Positions 35,540 to 44,559 of a stretch of 64,000 bases of DNA are shown one piece after another. The DNA comes from Leucobacter tardus (GTDB taxonomy: Bacteria; Actinomycetota; Actinomycetes; Actinomycetales; Microbacteriaceae), in assembly GCF_017583045.1 (NCBI RefSeq), contig NZ_JAGFBF010000001.1:620001-684000 (forward strand). The letters are read 5' to 3'. A model generated the notes under the pieces. It was not told the DNA's origin and ran no database searches. It worked only from the letters and a program-made list of their open reading frames with translations. Positions within the stretch are counted from its first letter, which is position 1, and each line of letters opens with the position of its first letter. The position numbers and the translations under genes are program-made.

Positions 35540-35555
35540 GGTGAAAATTTTCGCC
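35540..35555. promoter_or_regulatory. 16-bp AT-cored palindrome upstream of haem oxygenase
   Basis: Half-sites GGTGAAAA and TTTTCGCC pair except for one position (T/G). It is centred about 41 bp before the predicted haem oxygenase TSS, next to the -35 region and in the shared divergent promoter. It does not match the classical DtxR/IdeR consensus. Confidence 0.45.
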
Positions 35556-35576
35556 CCGCGCGGGCCCGCGCGACAC

Positions 35577-35582
35577 TACAGT
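35577..35582 (+). promoter_or_regulatory. -10 hexamer TACAGT for leaderless haem oxygenase
   Basis: TACAGT, 6 nt, GTG at 35589. Confidence 0.55.
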
Positions 35583-35588
35583 GGAGCC

Positions 35589-36662
35589 GTGAAGAGTTTT
35601 GACCCGACCATTGTCGCGGGTGTGACGGGCCACATGAACGGCGACCACCCGGAGGACAACCTGTTGATCGCTCGAGCGTTCGGCGCTCCCGAGGCGGTGG
35701 GCAGCGAGATGATCGGTGTCGAAGAATCCGCCGGTGTCTGGCGCATCAGTGATGAGACCGGTGCTCGCGAGCTCCGCGTCGCCTGGCCGAGCGGACGCAT
35801 CACGCAGCGCCCCCAGATTCGCACCGAGGTCGTGCGGCTGTACCAGGATGCCTGCGCGAAGCTCGGCGTCGAACCGCGAGACGAGCACGGGGCGACGCCG
35901 GCGTCGGCCGCGGTGCCCGCTGCTGCGATGTCCACTGCGTCCGGAGCCGCCGCTGCGGGATCCGCCGACGCTACGGGACCCGACGCCACCGCTGCGTCCG
36001 GCGCGCCCGACGAGATTCCCCCGTTCTCCCGGCTGTTGCGCGAGAGCACGTGGGCGGATCACTCCGACAGCGAGGGTGCGGGCTTCATGGAACGCATCAT
36101 GCGCGGCGAGGGGTCGCTCGACGACTATGTCGCGCTCGTCGCTCAGCACTACTTCATGTACGAGGCGATCGAGTCGGCGGCCGGGAACTTCGCGGATGAG
36201 CCTGCGCTCGCCGTGATCCACCCGGTGGGCCTCGCCCGTATGGAAGCGGTCGAGGCCGATCTGCGGCACCTCATCGGAGAGGACTGGCGCGACCGTATCT
36301 TCGCGCTCCCGGCGGTCGCCCGCTACGCCGACCGGATTCGCGAGGTCGCGGACGCCGGGTGGTTCCCCGGCTACGTGGCGCACCATTACACCCGCTACCT
36401 CGGCGACCTGTCGGGCGGTCAGTACATCGCCCGCCGCGTCGCCAAGCAGCACGGGTTCGCGGGGCCCGGCGTCGAGTTCTACGCGTTCCCCCTGCTGGGC
36501 GAGCTCACCGAGTTCAAGGAGCGCTACCGCCGTGCCCTCGATCAGCTCGGAGACCGGCTCACCGCGGAGGAGCGGGATCGCATGATCGCCGAGGTGCGCG
36601 ACGCGTATCGGTTCAACACCGAGGCGTTCGTCGACCTCGCGCGGGCGGCCGAGCGCGCCTGA
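35589..36662 (+). CDS. DUF2470-haem oxygenase fusion (biliverdin-forming)
   Basis: A 357-residue two-domain protein. Residues 1-95 are DUF2470 (GHMNGDHPEDN motif), seen in other haem-related oxidoreductases. An Ala/Ser/Thr-rich linker follows (about 100-150). The rest is haem oxygenase, which opens haem to biliverdin, CO and Fe2+: the proximal His is in STWADHSDSEGAGFM and the distal helix in YLGDLSGGQYIARR, a family signature. The GTG start is fixed by the leaderless -10. It probably serves iron recovery from haem. No haem transporter is adjacent, but a palindrome in the promoter suggests regulation. Confidence 0.9.
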   Translation: MKSFDPTIVAGVTGHMNGDHPEDNLLIARAFGAPEAVGSEMIGVEESAGVWRISDETGARELRVAWPSGRITQRPQIRTEVVRLYQDACAKLGVEPRDEHGATPASAAVPAAAMSTASGAAAAGSADATGPDATAASGAPDEIPPFSRLLRESTWADHSDSEGAGFMERIMRGEGSLDDYVALVAQHYFMYEAIESAAGNFADEPALAVIHPVGLARMEAVEADLRHLIGEDWRDRIFALPAVARYADRIREVADAGWFPGYVAHHYTRYLGDLSGGQYIARRVAKQHGFAGPGVEFYAFPLLGELTEFKERYRRALDQLGDRLTAEERDRMIAEVRDAYRFNTEAFVDLARAAERA

Positions 36663-36710
36663 CGCTCCGCGATCGCCGGGCGGGCAGCCGGGATCGGACG
36701 CAGCGCGCCC

Positions 36711-37991
36711 CTACGCGCCGAGCGACGCCAACCGCGACTGCATGAAGCGCGTCACGTTGGGGTCGACGATGACATCGCGCGGCTGCAGCGGGCGCTGCAG
36801 GAACAGTCCGTCCAGGGTGCGCACCCGACTGAGGGCGACATAGGTCTGGCCGGCGCTGAACGCGCGGGGTCCGAGGTCCACGGTGGCGGCGTCGTAGGTG
36901 TGCCCCTGCGATTTGTGGATCGTGACCGCCCAGGCGAGCCGCAGCGGGAACTGCTCGAACTCGGCCACGACCTCTTTCTCGAGCTTCTTCGTGTCGGAGT
37001 CGTAGCGGTAGCGATACCGCTCCCACACCGTCGGTTCGACCTCGAACTCCTCGTCGCCGACCTCGACCCAGACGGTGTCCTTGATCCGCGACACCGTGCC
37101 GATCGTGCCGTTCACCCACCGTCCGTCCGAGTCATTCCTGAGGAACATGACCTGAGCGCCCGGCTTCAGTTCGAGGACCTCGTCGGCCGGGTACATGTTC
37201 TCGCGGAACTCGCCCGTGATGTCGGCGACGGCGCGGAGCGAGGACCCGCCGATCCCCGCGAGTCGCTGCTGATTGATGCGGTTGACCGTCGCATTCGTCG
37301 TCGCGAGGGTGAGCACGTCTTCGGGGGGCGTTCGGGCTCCCGCCGAGTTCAGCTCCTCGGCCATGTCGGCGGTGACCTCGCCGAACCGGACCGCTCCGAG
37401 GATCTGCTTGAAGCGATCGTCGCGCTGGCGGTGCACTTCGGTGAGCTCGACCACCGTGAGCGGCACCTGACTCCAGACCCTGGCGTCGAAGAACCACAGC
37501 GACCGGTAGGTGTCGGCGAAGAACGCGCGCTCGTGCGGGTCGCGCGGCGGTACCGGGGGCAGCTGATACGGATCGCCGAACATGATGATCTGCGCCCCGC
37601 CGAACGGGTCGTGCTTCTTGCCCCTCGCCTGCCTGAGCGCACGATCGATCGCGTCCATGAGGTCGGCGGAGACCATCGATATCTCGTCGATGACGAGGGT
37701 GTCGATCGCCGCGAGCATCTTCTTGAGTTCGCTCGGCTGGTCGAGGTCGTGGTCGGCGATGACCCCGGTCGGCAGACGCAGCAGCGAGTGGATGGTCTGG
37801 CCCCCGACGTTGAGCGCCGCGACGCCGGTCGGGGCGCAGACCGCGATGATCTTGCTCGTGTTCCACGAAAGGTGGTTCAGGATCGTCGACTTGCCGGTGC
37901 CGGCGCGACCGGTGATGAACAGGTGCTCCCGCGTGTGCTCGATGCGCTCGTAGACGGCGAGCTGCTCGGGGCTGAGTTCGGGTCTGGGCAC
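36711..37991 (-). CDS. PIF1/RecD-like superfamily 1 helicase
   Basis: A 426-residue DNA helicase of the PIF1 clade. Walker A is GRAGTGKST (residues 28-36), motif II is VIDEISMV, GDPYQLPP is motif III, and AVTIHKSQGHTYD plus ALSRVRTLDGLFL are motifs V and VI. Actinobacterial members of this length are common but poorly studied; roles in unwinding G-quadruplex or displaced strands are assumed from eukaryotic PIF1. The GTG start at 37991 follows TAACAT by 6 nt on the minus strand. The promoter shares its upstream region with dnaK and a HAIR site. Confidence 0.85.
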   Translation of the reverse strand: MPRPELSPEQLAVYERIEHTREHLFITGRAGTGKSTILNHLSWNTSKIIAVCAPTGVAALNVGGQTIHSLLRLPTGVIADHDLDQPSELKKMLAAIDTLVIDEISMVSADLMDAIDRALRQARGKKHDPFGGAQIIMFGDPYQLPPVPPRDPHERAFFADTYRSLWFFDARVWSQVPLTVVELTEVHRQRDDRFKQILGAVRFGEVTADMAEELNSAGARTPPEDVLTLATTNATVNRINQQRLAGIGGSSLRAVADITGEFRENMYPADEVLELKPGAQVMFLRNDSDGRWVNGTIGTVSRIKDTVWVEVGDEEFEVEPTVWERYRYRYDSDTKKLEKEVVAEFEQFPLRLAWAVTIHKSQGHTYDAATVDLGPRAFSAGQTYVALSRVRTLDGLFLQRPLQPRDVIVDPNVTRFMQSRLASLGA

Positions 37992-37997
37992 GCGCCC

Positions 37998-38003
37998 ATG
38001 TTA
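37998..38003 (-). promoter_or_regulatory. -10 hexamer TAACAT for leaderless PIF1-like gene
   Basis: TAACAT on the minus strand, 6 nt before GTG 37991. Confidence 0.5.
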
Positions 38004-38026
38004 GCGTCCATGCCTTCCAGCTGAGA

Positions 38027-38047
38027 GTTGAGTGAGTTTGACTCAAC
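38027..38047. promoter_or_regulatory. HAIR element 1 (HspR operator)
   Basis: GTTGAGT (38027-38033), 7 nt, ACTCAAC (38041-38047): a perfect inverted repeat differing from the classical HAIR (CTTGAGT-N7-ACTCAAG) only at the outermost pair. It lies between the divergent PIF1 and dnaK promoters. Confidence 0.8.
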
Positions 38048-38062
38048 TTTCAATCCCTCGAC

Positions 38063-38090
38063 TTGACGGAGCATATCCGCGGAGTAAACT
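38063..38090 (+). promoter_or_regulatory. dnaK operon promoter
   Basis: TTGACG (38063-38068), 16-nt spacer, TAAACT (38085-38090): a near-consensus housekeeping promoter. HAIR element 2 overlaps the last two bases of the -10 and the start site. The leader to ATG 38199 is about 100 nt. Confidence 0.75.
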
Positions 38091-38109
38091 TGAGTGCATC
38101 AGGCTCAAC
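38089..38109. promoter_or_regulatory. HAIR element 2 (HspR operator)
   Basis: CTTGAGT (38089-38095), 7 nt, GCTCAAC (38103-38109): left half is consensus, right half has two changes. It overlaps the -10 and TSS of dnaK, so HspR bound here would block transcription. Confidence 0.8.
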
Positions 38110-38198
38110 TCGGCTACATCGGCCGAGGCAGGGCTGACACGCCAGGGGCGTCGCCGAGCGACCACCCCGTCGCAATACGCAGAGAGCAAGGAGAACAC

Positions 38199-40046
38199 AT
38201 GTCACGTGCAGTCGGCATCGACCTCGGAACCACCAACTCGGTGGTCTCGGTCCTCGAAGGTGGAGAGCCCACCGTCATCGCGAACGCCGAGGGGCTCCGC
38301 ACGACCCCGTCGATCGTCGCGTTCACCAAGGACGGGGAGGTGCTCGTCGGCGAGACCGCGAAGCGCCAGGCCGTCACCAACGTCGATCGCACGATCTCGT
38401 CGGTCAAGCGCCACATGGGCACCGACTGGACGACCGAGCTCGACGGCAAGAAGTACACGGCGCAAGAGATCAGCGCACGCATTCTGCAGAAGCTGAAGCG
38501 TGACGCCGAGACCTACCTGGGCGACAAGGTGACGGACGCCGTCATCACCGTCCCCGCCTACTTCAACGACGCCGAACGCCAGGCGACGAAGGAAGCCGGC
38601 GAGATCTCAGGCCTCAACGTGCTCCGCATCATCAACGAGCCGACGGCCGCCGCGTTGGCGTACGGACTCGACAAGGGCAAGGAAGACGAGCTGATCCTGG
38701 TCTTCGACCTGGGTGGTGGCACCTTCGACGTCTCCCTCCTCGAGGTGGGCAAGGACGAGGACTTCTCGACGATCCAGGTCCGCTCCACCGCGGGCGACAA
38801 CCGCCTCGGCGGCGACGACTGGGACCAGCGCGTCGTCGACTGGCTCGTGCAGCAGTTCAAGAGCTCGACCGGCGTCGACGTGGCGAAGGACAAGATCGCC
38901 CTGCAGCGCCTCAAGGAAGCCGCTGAGCAGGCGAAGAAGGAGCTCTCGACCTCGACGAGCGCGCACATCCAGCTGCCCTACCTCTCGCTCACCGAGAACG
39001 GTCCGGCGAACCTCGATGAGACGATCAGCCGCGCGAAGTTCGAGGACCTCACGAAGGACCTGCTCGAGCGGACGCGCAAGCCGTTCGAAGACGTGATCAA
39101 GGAGGCGGGCGTCAGCGTCAACGACATCGCGCACGTCGTCCTCGTGGGCGGTTCGACCCGCATGCCCGCGGTCGCCGAGCTCGTCACGAAGCTCACCGGA
39201 GGACGCGAGCCCAACAAGGGTGTGAACCCCGATGAGGTCGTCGCCGTGGGCGCTGCGCTGCAGGCCGGCGTGCTGAAGGGCGAGCGCAAGGATGTGCTCC
39301 TGATCGACGTCACCCCGCTCTCCCTGGGCATCGAGACCAAGGGCGGCATCATGACGAAGCTCATCGAGCGCAACACCGCGATCCCCACCAAGCGCAGCGA
39401 GACCTTCACCACCGCCGAGGACAACCAGCCCTCGGTCGCGATCCAGGTCTTCCAGGGCGAGCGCGAGTTCACCCGCGACAACAAGAACCTCGGCACCTTC
39501 GAGCTCACGGGCATCGCGCCGGCGCCGCGGGGCATCCCGCAGATCGAGGTCACCTTCGACATCGACGCGAACGGCATCGTCCAGGTCGGCGCCAAGGACA
39601 AGGGCACCGGCAAGGAGCAGACCATCACCATCTCGGGCGGCTCGAGCCTGTCCGACGAGGACATCGAGCGCATGGTCAAGGACGCCGAAGAGCACGCGGC
39701 CGAGGACAAGAAGCGCCGCGAGGGCGCCGAGCAGCGCAACAACGCCGAGCAGCTCGCCTACTCCGTCGAGAAGCTCATCAGCGAGAACGAGGACAAGCTG
39801 CCCGAGGACGTGAAGTCCGAGGTGCAGAACGACCTCGACGCGCTGAAGCAGGCGCTCGCCGGTGATGACGACGACGCCGTGAAGACCGCAGCCGACAAGC
39901 TGGGCGAGAGCCAGGGCAAGCTCGGCGAGGCGATCTACCAGTCCGCGCAGCAGGACGCCCCCGAGGGCGAGCCCGCAGCGGAGCAGTCTGAAGACGACGA
40001 CGTGGTGGACGCCGAAGTGGTCGACGATGACGAGGAGAAGAAGTAA
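38199..40046 (+). CDS. dnaK: Chaperone DnaK (Hsp70)
   Basis: A 615-residue Hsp70. The ATPase domain begins [16 protein letters not shown] and includes the phosphate-2 motif [15 protein letters not shown] and [10 protein letters not shown]. The substrate domain starts after the linker [20 protein letters not shown], and the lid ends in the acidic tail DDDEEKK. ATG 38199 is preceded by GCAAGGAGAAC. It folds and refolds proteins with DnaJ and GrpE, and in actinobacteria also acts as corepressor for HspR. First gene of dnaK-grpE-dnaJ-hspR. Confidence 0.98.
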   Translation: MSRAVGIDLGTTNSVVSVLEGGEPTVIANAEGLRTTPSIVAFTKDGEVLVGETAKRQAVTNVDRTISSVKRHMGTDWTTELDGKKYTAQEISARILQKLKRDAETYLGDKVTDAVITVPAYFNDAERQATKEAGEISGLNVLRIINEPTAAALAYGLDKGKEDELILVFDLGGGTFDVSLLEVGKDEDFSTIQVRSTAGDNRLGGDDWDQRVVDWLVQQFKSSTGVDVAKDKIALQRLKEAAEQAKKELSTSTSAHIQLPYLSLTENGPANLDETISRAKFEDLTKDLLERTRKPFEDVIKEAGVSVNDIAHVVLVGGSTRMPAVAELVTKLTGGREPNKGVNPDEVVAVGAALQAGVLKGERKDVLLIDVTPLSLGIETKGGIMTKLIERNTAIPTKRSETFTTAEDNQPSVAIQVFQGEREFTRDNKNLGTFELTGIAPAPRGIPQIEVTFDIDANGIVQVGAKDKGTGKEQTITISGGSSLSDEDIERMVKDAEEHAAEDKKRREGAEQRNNAEQLAYSVEKLISENEDKLPEDVKSEVQNDLDALKQALAGDDDDAVKTAADKLGESQGKLGEAIYQSAQQDAPEGEPAAEQSEDDDVVDAEVVDDDEEKK

Positions 40047-40048
40047 CC

Positions 40049-40672
40049 ATGACGAACGAGCACAAGGACTCGGGTGAAGACTTCCCCGAGAACGGTGCTC
40101 CGCACTCGGGGCCGGAGTCGGCAGACTCCGGCCCCGAGCCGCAGGGGGACCAGACGGAGGGCACGGCGCACGTCGACGCATCCGAGGGCGAGGGCCTGAC
40201 GGTCGACGACATTCTCGATGCGGAGCAGACGGGGGATGCGGCAGCGGCGGACGCCGACAACCCGCACCTCGAGGATCTGCGCCGCTTGAGCGCCGAGTAC
40301 GCGAACTACCGCAAGCGCACCGAGGCCAACGCCGAACGCGACAAGTTCCGGGCGACCGCCTCCGCGGTCATGCCGATGCTGGGCGTGCTCGACGACCTGG
40401 ACCGCGCCGAGAAGCACGGCGACCTCGTCGAGGGCACCGCGTTCGCGACGATCGCTCAGAAGATCCGCACGGCACTGCAGCGCCTCGGCGTCGAAAGCTT
40501 CGGCGAGGCCGGAGAGCCGTTCGACCCGGCGCAGCACGAAGCCATCGCCCAGGTGCCCACGCCCGGCACCGAGCGTGACACCGTGCTCGATGTGGTGGAG
40601 CGGGGTTACCGCATCGGCGATGTCGAGCTGCGCCCCGCCAAGGTAGCGGTGGCGGTGGGGGCAGATGGCTAG
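40049..40672 (+). CDS. grpE: Nucleotide exchange factor GrpE
   Basis: A 207-residue GrpE. The disordered, acidic N-terminus (to ~70) precedes the long coiled coil (LEDLRRLSAEYANYRKRTEANAERDKF) and the C-terminal beta domain (ESFGEAGEPFDPAQHEAIAQVPTPG... RGYRIGDVELRPAKVAVA), all diagnostic. It starts 2 bp after dnaK and overlaps dnaJ by 8 bp. It exchanges ADP from DnaK. Confidence 0.95.
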   Translation: MTNEHKDSGEDFPENGAPHSGPESADSGPEPQGDQTEGTAHVDASEGEGLTVDDILDAEQTGDAAAADADNPHLEDLRRLSAEYANYRKRTEANAERDKFRATASAVMPMLGVLDDLDRAEKHGDLVEGTAFATIAQKIRTALQRLGVESFGEAGEPFDPAQHEAIAQVPTPGTERDTVLDVVERGYRIGDVELRPAKVAVAVGADG

Positions 40673-41630
40673 TCAGGACTGGTTGGAGAAAGACTTCTAC
40701 CGCACCCTCGAGGTGTCGAAAGACGCCTCCGAGGCGGAGATCAAGAAGAGTTACCGCAAGCTCGCGCGGAAGTACCACCCCGACTCGAATCCCGGGGATA
40801 CGGCTGCCGAATCGAGGTTCAAGGAGATCAGCGAAGCGTTCTCCGTGCTCTCCGATCCCGAGCAGCGCGAGGAGTACGACCAGATCCGGGCCATGGGAGC
40901 CGGCGGCGCGCGCTTCTCGGCGGGCGGCGGCGGCGGTCAAGGCTTCGACGACGTCTTCGGCGGCATGTTCGGCGGCGGCGCGGGGCGCGGCGGCCAGCAG
41001 TTCACCTACCAGCAGGGCGGCGCCACGGGCTTCGAGGACATCTTCGGGATGTTCGGCGGCGGAGGCGCCCCGAGGGGTCCGCAGGCCGGTCGCGATATTC
41101 AGGCGTCGACGACGCTCGACTTCGAGACCGCGGTGCAGGGCAACACCATCACGCTCCAGACGCCGTCCGGCAACGTGAAGGTGAAGATCCCTGCCGGGGT
41201 GAGCGACGGGAAGCGCATCAAGGTGCGCGGCAAAGGCGAACCCAGCCCGAACGGCGGACCGCAGGGCGACATCATCCTGACGGTGCACGTGCGCAAGCAC
41301 CCGGTGTTCGAGCGCGACGGGGACAACCTGCGGGTGACCCTGCCCGTGACCTTCACCGAAGCCACACTCGGAGCGACGGTGGAGGTCCCGCTGCTCGGCG
41401 GCGGAACCGTCAAGCTGAAGGTGCAGCCAGGCACGCCGAGCGGACGCGTGCTGCGCGTCAAGGGGCGCGGCGTCCAGACGCCGAAGCGGGTGGGCGACCT
41501 GCTCGCAGAGGTCCAGGTCGTCGTTCCGACGCACCTGAGCGACGACGCGCGCGCAGCGCTCGAGGCGTTCAGGGAGGTCGAACCGAAGGAGAACCCGAGG
41601 GACGACCTGATGGCGCGAGCCAGGAACTGA
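40665..41630 (+). CDS. dnaJ: DnaJ-family co-chaperone, zinc-finger-less
   Basis: A 321-residue J protein. The J domain carries HPD in YRKLARKYHPDSNPG, then a Gly/Phe-rich region (GGGGGQGFDDVFGG), then the two C-terminal beta domains (GAPRGPQAGRDIQASTTLDFETAVQG...; VKLKVQPGTPSGRVLRVKGRG). There is no CxxCxGxG zinc finger and no cysteine, so it is a type II J protein (DnaJ1/CbpA-like). It stimulates DnaK ATPase and delivers substrates. ATG 40665 overlaps grpE. Confidence 0.94.
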   Translation: MASQDWLEKDFYRTLEVSKDASEAEIKKSYRKLARKYHPDSNPGDTAAESRFKEISEAFSVLSDPEQREEYDQIRAMGAGGARFSAGGGGGQGFDDVFGGMFGGGAGRGGQQFTYQQGGATGFEDIFGMFGGGGAPRGPQAGRDIQASTTLDFETAVQGNTITLQTPSGNVKVKIPAGVSDGKRIKVRGKGEPSPNGGPQGDIILTVHVRKHPVFERDGDNLRVTLPVTFTEATLGATVEVPLLGGGTVKLKVQPGTPSGRVLRVKGRGVQTPKRVGDLLAEVQVVVPTHLSDDARAALEAFREVEPKENPRDDLMARARN

Positions 41631-41670
41631 CCGCGGGCTCCGGTAGCACCGTCAGAGAGGAGGGAGAGCG

Positions 41671-42129
41671 ATGGTACGAGGACCGCAGATGGACCGGTTC
41701 ACGCCGGTCTTCGCGATCGCGGCTGCCGCCGACCTCGCCGAAATGCACCCGCAGACGCTGCGGCAGTACGACCGCATCGGCCTGGTCTCCCCGCAGCGCA
41801 CGAGTGGCAACACGCGTCGCTACTCCCTCCACGACGTCGAGCGCCTCCGCGAGGTCTCGAGGCTCTCGGCCGAAGGGCTGAGCCTCGAAGGCATCCGGCG
41901 CGTGCTCGAGCTCGAAGACCGCGTGCGAGCACTCGATGCGCGCGTCCGAGAGCTCGAGCGCGCGCTCTCCACCGAGATGCTGAACCGACCGGATCGGCGC
42001 GTGTTCGCCGCGGGAGCCGCCGGCGAGGTCGTGACGTTGAAGCGCGGCACCCGCGTGCGACGCAACGCCGACGTGGTCGTCTGGCGGCCCCTCGGCCGCG
42101 GCGACGGCGGCGAGCACCGTGGCGGGTGA
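41671..42129 (+). CDS. hspR: MerR-family heat-shock repressor HspR
   Basis: A 152-residue MerR-type repressor. The winged HTH reads AADLAEMHPQTLRQYDRIGLVSPQRTSGNTRRYSLHDVERL, the HspR signature, followed by a coiled coil (LELEDRVRALDARVRELERAL) and a basic C-terminal tail. It binds the two HAIR sites at 38027 and 38089 and represses the operon, with DnaK as corepressor, so heat titrates it. GGGAG precedes ATG 41671; ATG 41689 is an in-frame alternative. It lies 40 bp after dnaJ. Confidence 0.92.
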   Translation: MVRGPQMDRFTPVFAIAAAADLAEMHPQTLRQYDRIGLVSPQRTSGNTRRYSLHDVERLREVSRLSAEGLSLEGIRRVLELEDRVRALDARVRELERALSTEMLNRPDRRVFAAGAAGEVVTLKRGTRVRRNADVVVWRPLGRGDGGEHRGG

Positions 42130-43267
42130 CCGCAGCCTCGACGAGGTCTTCGGGGCGCTCTCGCGCCACCCCGACTTCGACGCGGTGGAACTGGAAGCGT
42201 TCGACGCTACCGACCGCCTGCTGCTGGAGACCGCCGCAGACGCCATCGCCGCACTCGGGGAGGATGAACTCGTCGTCATCGGTGATCGTCACGGCGCACT
42301 GACCCTCGGCGCCCGGGCCGTGCTCGGAGCGTCGCGCGTGCGCGTCTTCCAGGACCCGTTGCTCGGCGAGCGCGCGCTCGCCGCCAACGCGGAACGCGCG
42401 GGGATCGAGGGGTTCACGTCGCTGCCGCTCGATCGTTCGCTGCTCGCGGGTGCCCGAGTCGTGCTGCTGCAACTTCCGCGGAGCCTCGACGCGCTCGACG
42501 AGATCGCACGCGCGATCGCCGCCGAAGCCGATCCTGGCGTGCAGGTGTTCGCCGGCGGGCGCGTCAAGCACATGACACTCGCCATGAACGAGGTGCTCGG
42601 GCGATCCTTCGCGCACGTGACCGCCGGACTCGCGCGGCGCAAGTCACGAGTGCTGCACGCGACCGGGCCGCGCGCCGTCGCAGCGCGCTTCCCGGTTTGG
42701 GGCGACGATCCCGATCTGGACTTCCGGGTCGCCGCGTTCGGTGCCACGTTCGGGGGAGCCACCCTCGACCACGGCACCCGACTGCTGCTCGCCGCTCACG
42801 GCACCACCGATGCCATCGCCGCAGCGGACCGCATCGTCGACCTGGGGTGTGGCAACGGCGTGATCGCGACCGCTGCGGCCCGTGCGAATCCCAACGCCGA
42901 AATCATCGCCACCGACCAATCGGCGGCCGCCGTCGCCGCGACGCGCCTCACCGCCGAGGCGGCAGGCGTGTCGAGTCGGGTGCGCGTCTGTCGCGCGGAC
43001 GCGACGGAGGCCGTTCCCGACGGCTGGGCGGACCTGATCCTGCTCAACCCGCCCTTCCACTCGGGCGCGACGGTGCACGCCGAGGTCGCGCGCCGCCTGA
43101 TTCGCTCGTGCGCCCGCGCGCTCGCGCCAGGGGGAGAGCTGCGACTCGTGCACAACGCGCACCTCGCCTACCGTCCCCTCGTCGAACGGGTCATCGGCCC
43201 GGTCGACCAGGTGGCGCGCACCCGCACATTCATCGTGCTCGCGGCGCGCGCGCGCACGACCCGCTGA
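42119..43267 (+). CDS. rRNA guanine-N2 methyltransferase-like (RsmC/RlmG family)
   Basis: A 382-residue protein with a degenerate N-terminal methyltransferase-like domain and a C-terminal catalytic one. The C-terminal domain has DLGCGNGVIATAAA (SAM loop) and NPPFHSG (the NPP[FY] motif of N2-guanine methyltransferases). Two-domain layout and length match RsmC/RlmG. The GTG at 42119 lies inside hspR (11-bp overlap), so it is part of, or coupled to, the heat-shock operon. The exact nucleotide modified cannot be told from sequence. Confidence 0.85.
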   Translation: MAGDRSLDEVFGALSRHPDFDAVELEAFDATDRLLLETAADAIAALGEDELVVIGDRHGALTLGARAVLGASRVRVFQDPLLGERALAANAERAGIEGFTSLPLDRSLLAGARVVLLQLPRSLDALDEIARAIAAEADPGVQVFAGGRVKHMTLAMNEVLGRSFAHVTAGLARRKSRVLHATGPRAVAARFPVWGDDPDLDFRVAAFGATFGGATLDHGTRLLLAAHGTTDAIAAADRIVDLGCGNGVIATAAARANPNAEIIATDQSAAAVAATRLTAEAAGVSSRVRVCRADATEAVPDGWADLILLNPPFHSGATVHAEVARRLIRSCARALAPGGELRLVHNAHLAYRPLVERVIGPVDQVARTRTFIVLAARARTTR

Positions 43268-43302
43268 GGTCGCGGCCCGCCCGCCGGCGAGAACGACGCG
43301 GT

Positions 43303-44322
43303 CTAGCCCGCGACCTCCACGATCGTCTTGCCGAAGTTGCCGCCATCGAGCATGCGCGCGAACACCTCGGGCGCCTGGTCGAGGCCGACGGTGATGTCTT
43401 CGCGGTACTGGATCTTCCCGTCGCGCACCCAGTCGCTCATGTCGGTGAGGAACTGCTCGAACATGGTCGGCACGAACTCCGTCTGAATGAAGCCGCGGAG
43501 GGTCAGCGACTTGCGCAGGATCAGTCCCACGAGGGCGGGCGCCCGGTCGGGGCCGGCCGGAGGCTCGGTCGCGTTGTACGTCGCGGCCAGACCGCAGACG
43601 GGCACGCGCGCGAACGTGTTGAGATGGGGCAGGATCGCCTCGAGCACGGGTCCGCCGACGTTCTCGAAGTACACGTCGATACCCTCGGGCGCTGCCTGTC
43701 GCAGCTGCTCCGACAGGTCCCCTGAACGGTGATCGAGGGCGGCGTCGAACCCGAGCTGCTCCAGATACGCCACCTTCTCGGAGCCACCCGCGATGCCGAC
43801 GGTGCGGCAGCCCATGAGCTTCGCGATCTGGCCCACTGCGCTGCCGACCGGACCGGTCGCCGCCGCGACCGCCACCGTTTCGCCCGCCTGCGGGGCTCCG
43901 ATCGCCCGCAGACCCGCGTACGCCGTGAACCCCGGCATGCCGAGCACCCCCAGGGCGGTGGTGACCGGCGCCACGTCGGGATCGAGGGCGCGAAGCGAAC
44001 GCGCCGGTTCAGTGCTGAAGCTCTGCCAACCGCCGTACCCCAGCACGGTCTGCCCCGGCTCGAAATCGGGCGACCGCGACTCCACCACCTCGGACACCGT
44101 CGCCCCCACCATCACCTCGCCGAGCTCGACCGGCTCGGCATACGATTCGGCATCCGACATGCGCCCCCGCATGTACGGGTCGAGCGACAGGTACCGCGTG
44201 CGCAACAGAACCTCACCGTCATCCGGGGCACGCGCCGGCTGTTCGTCCCACTGGAAATCCTCGCGCTTCGGCGTGCCGTGGGGGCGGGACCGGAGTCGCC
44301 ATTGCTGACTGGTGTGCGACAT
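43303..44322 (-). CDS. NADP-dependent MDR oxidoreductase (CurA/leukotriene B4 dehydrogenase type)
   Basis: A 339-residue zinc-free medium-chain reductase. LSLDPYMRGRMSD and GEVMVGATVSEVVESRSPDF are diagnostic of the CurA/PTGR family, and AAATGPVGSAVGQIAKLMGC is the NADPH loop. It reduces alpha,beta-unsaturated ketones or aldehydes. GGAAGGAGC precedes the ATG at 44322. Downstream it converges with the methyltransferase. Single-gene unit. Natural substrate unknown. Confidence 0.9.
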   Translation of the reverse strand: MSHTSQQWRLRSRPHGTPKREDFQWDEQPARAPDDGEVLLRTRYLSLDPYMRGRMSDAESYAEPVELGEVMVGATVSEVVESRSPDFEPGQTVLGYGGWQSFSTEPARSLRALDPDVAPVTTALGVLGMPGFTAYAGLRAIGAPQAGETVAVAAATGPVGSAVGQIAKLMGCRTVGIAGGSEKVAYLEQLGFDAALDHRSGDLSEQLRQAAPEGIDVYFENVGGPVLEAILPHLNTFARVPVCGLAATYNATEPPAGPDRAPALVGLILRKSLTLRGFIQTEFVPTMFEQFLTDMSDWVRDGKIQYREDITVGLDQAPEVFARMLDGGNFGKTIVEVAG

Positions 44323-44416
44323 TCGTGCTCCTTCCGTTCGCGGATGATCGCAGGTGCTCCGCCCACCCTAGAGGCCCGCCCTTGATGCCCGCCGGGCACT
44401 CGCACCGTCGCGGGTG

Positions 44417-44446
44417 CGCGCCCGCGCCTGTCGCGCCCGCGCCTGT
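44417..44446 (+). repeat. Two tandem 15-bp repeats
   Basis: CGCGCCCGCGCCTGT occurs twice without mismatch, at 44417-44431 and 44432-44446, immediately before hairpin element 1. Confidence 0.8.
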
Positions 44447-44454
44447 TGTGCCCA

Positions 44455-44512
44455 CCGAGATTGCACGTTCTCTCCTTTCGGGGGTATCGAAGCCAGAGAA
44501 ACTGCAATCTCG
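44455..44512. repeat. Hairpin repeat element, copy 1
   Basis: Ends are inverted: CCGAGATTGCA (44455-44465) and TGCAATCTCG (44503-44512). Inner parts also pair: GTTCTCT with AGAGAAAC (one bulge) and TTCG with CGAA. The whole unit can fold into one long imperfect hairpin. Confidence 0.65.
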
Positions 44513-44559
44513 ACGTGCGGTGGCGGGAGAAGTGCGGGCGCCCGTCCACCACATCTGCG

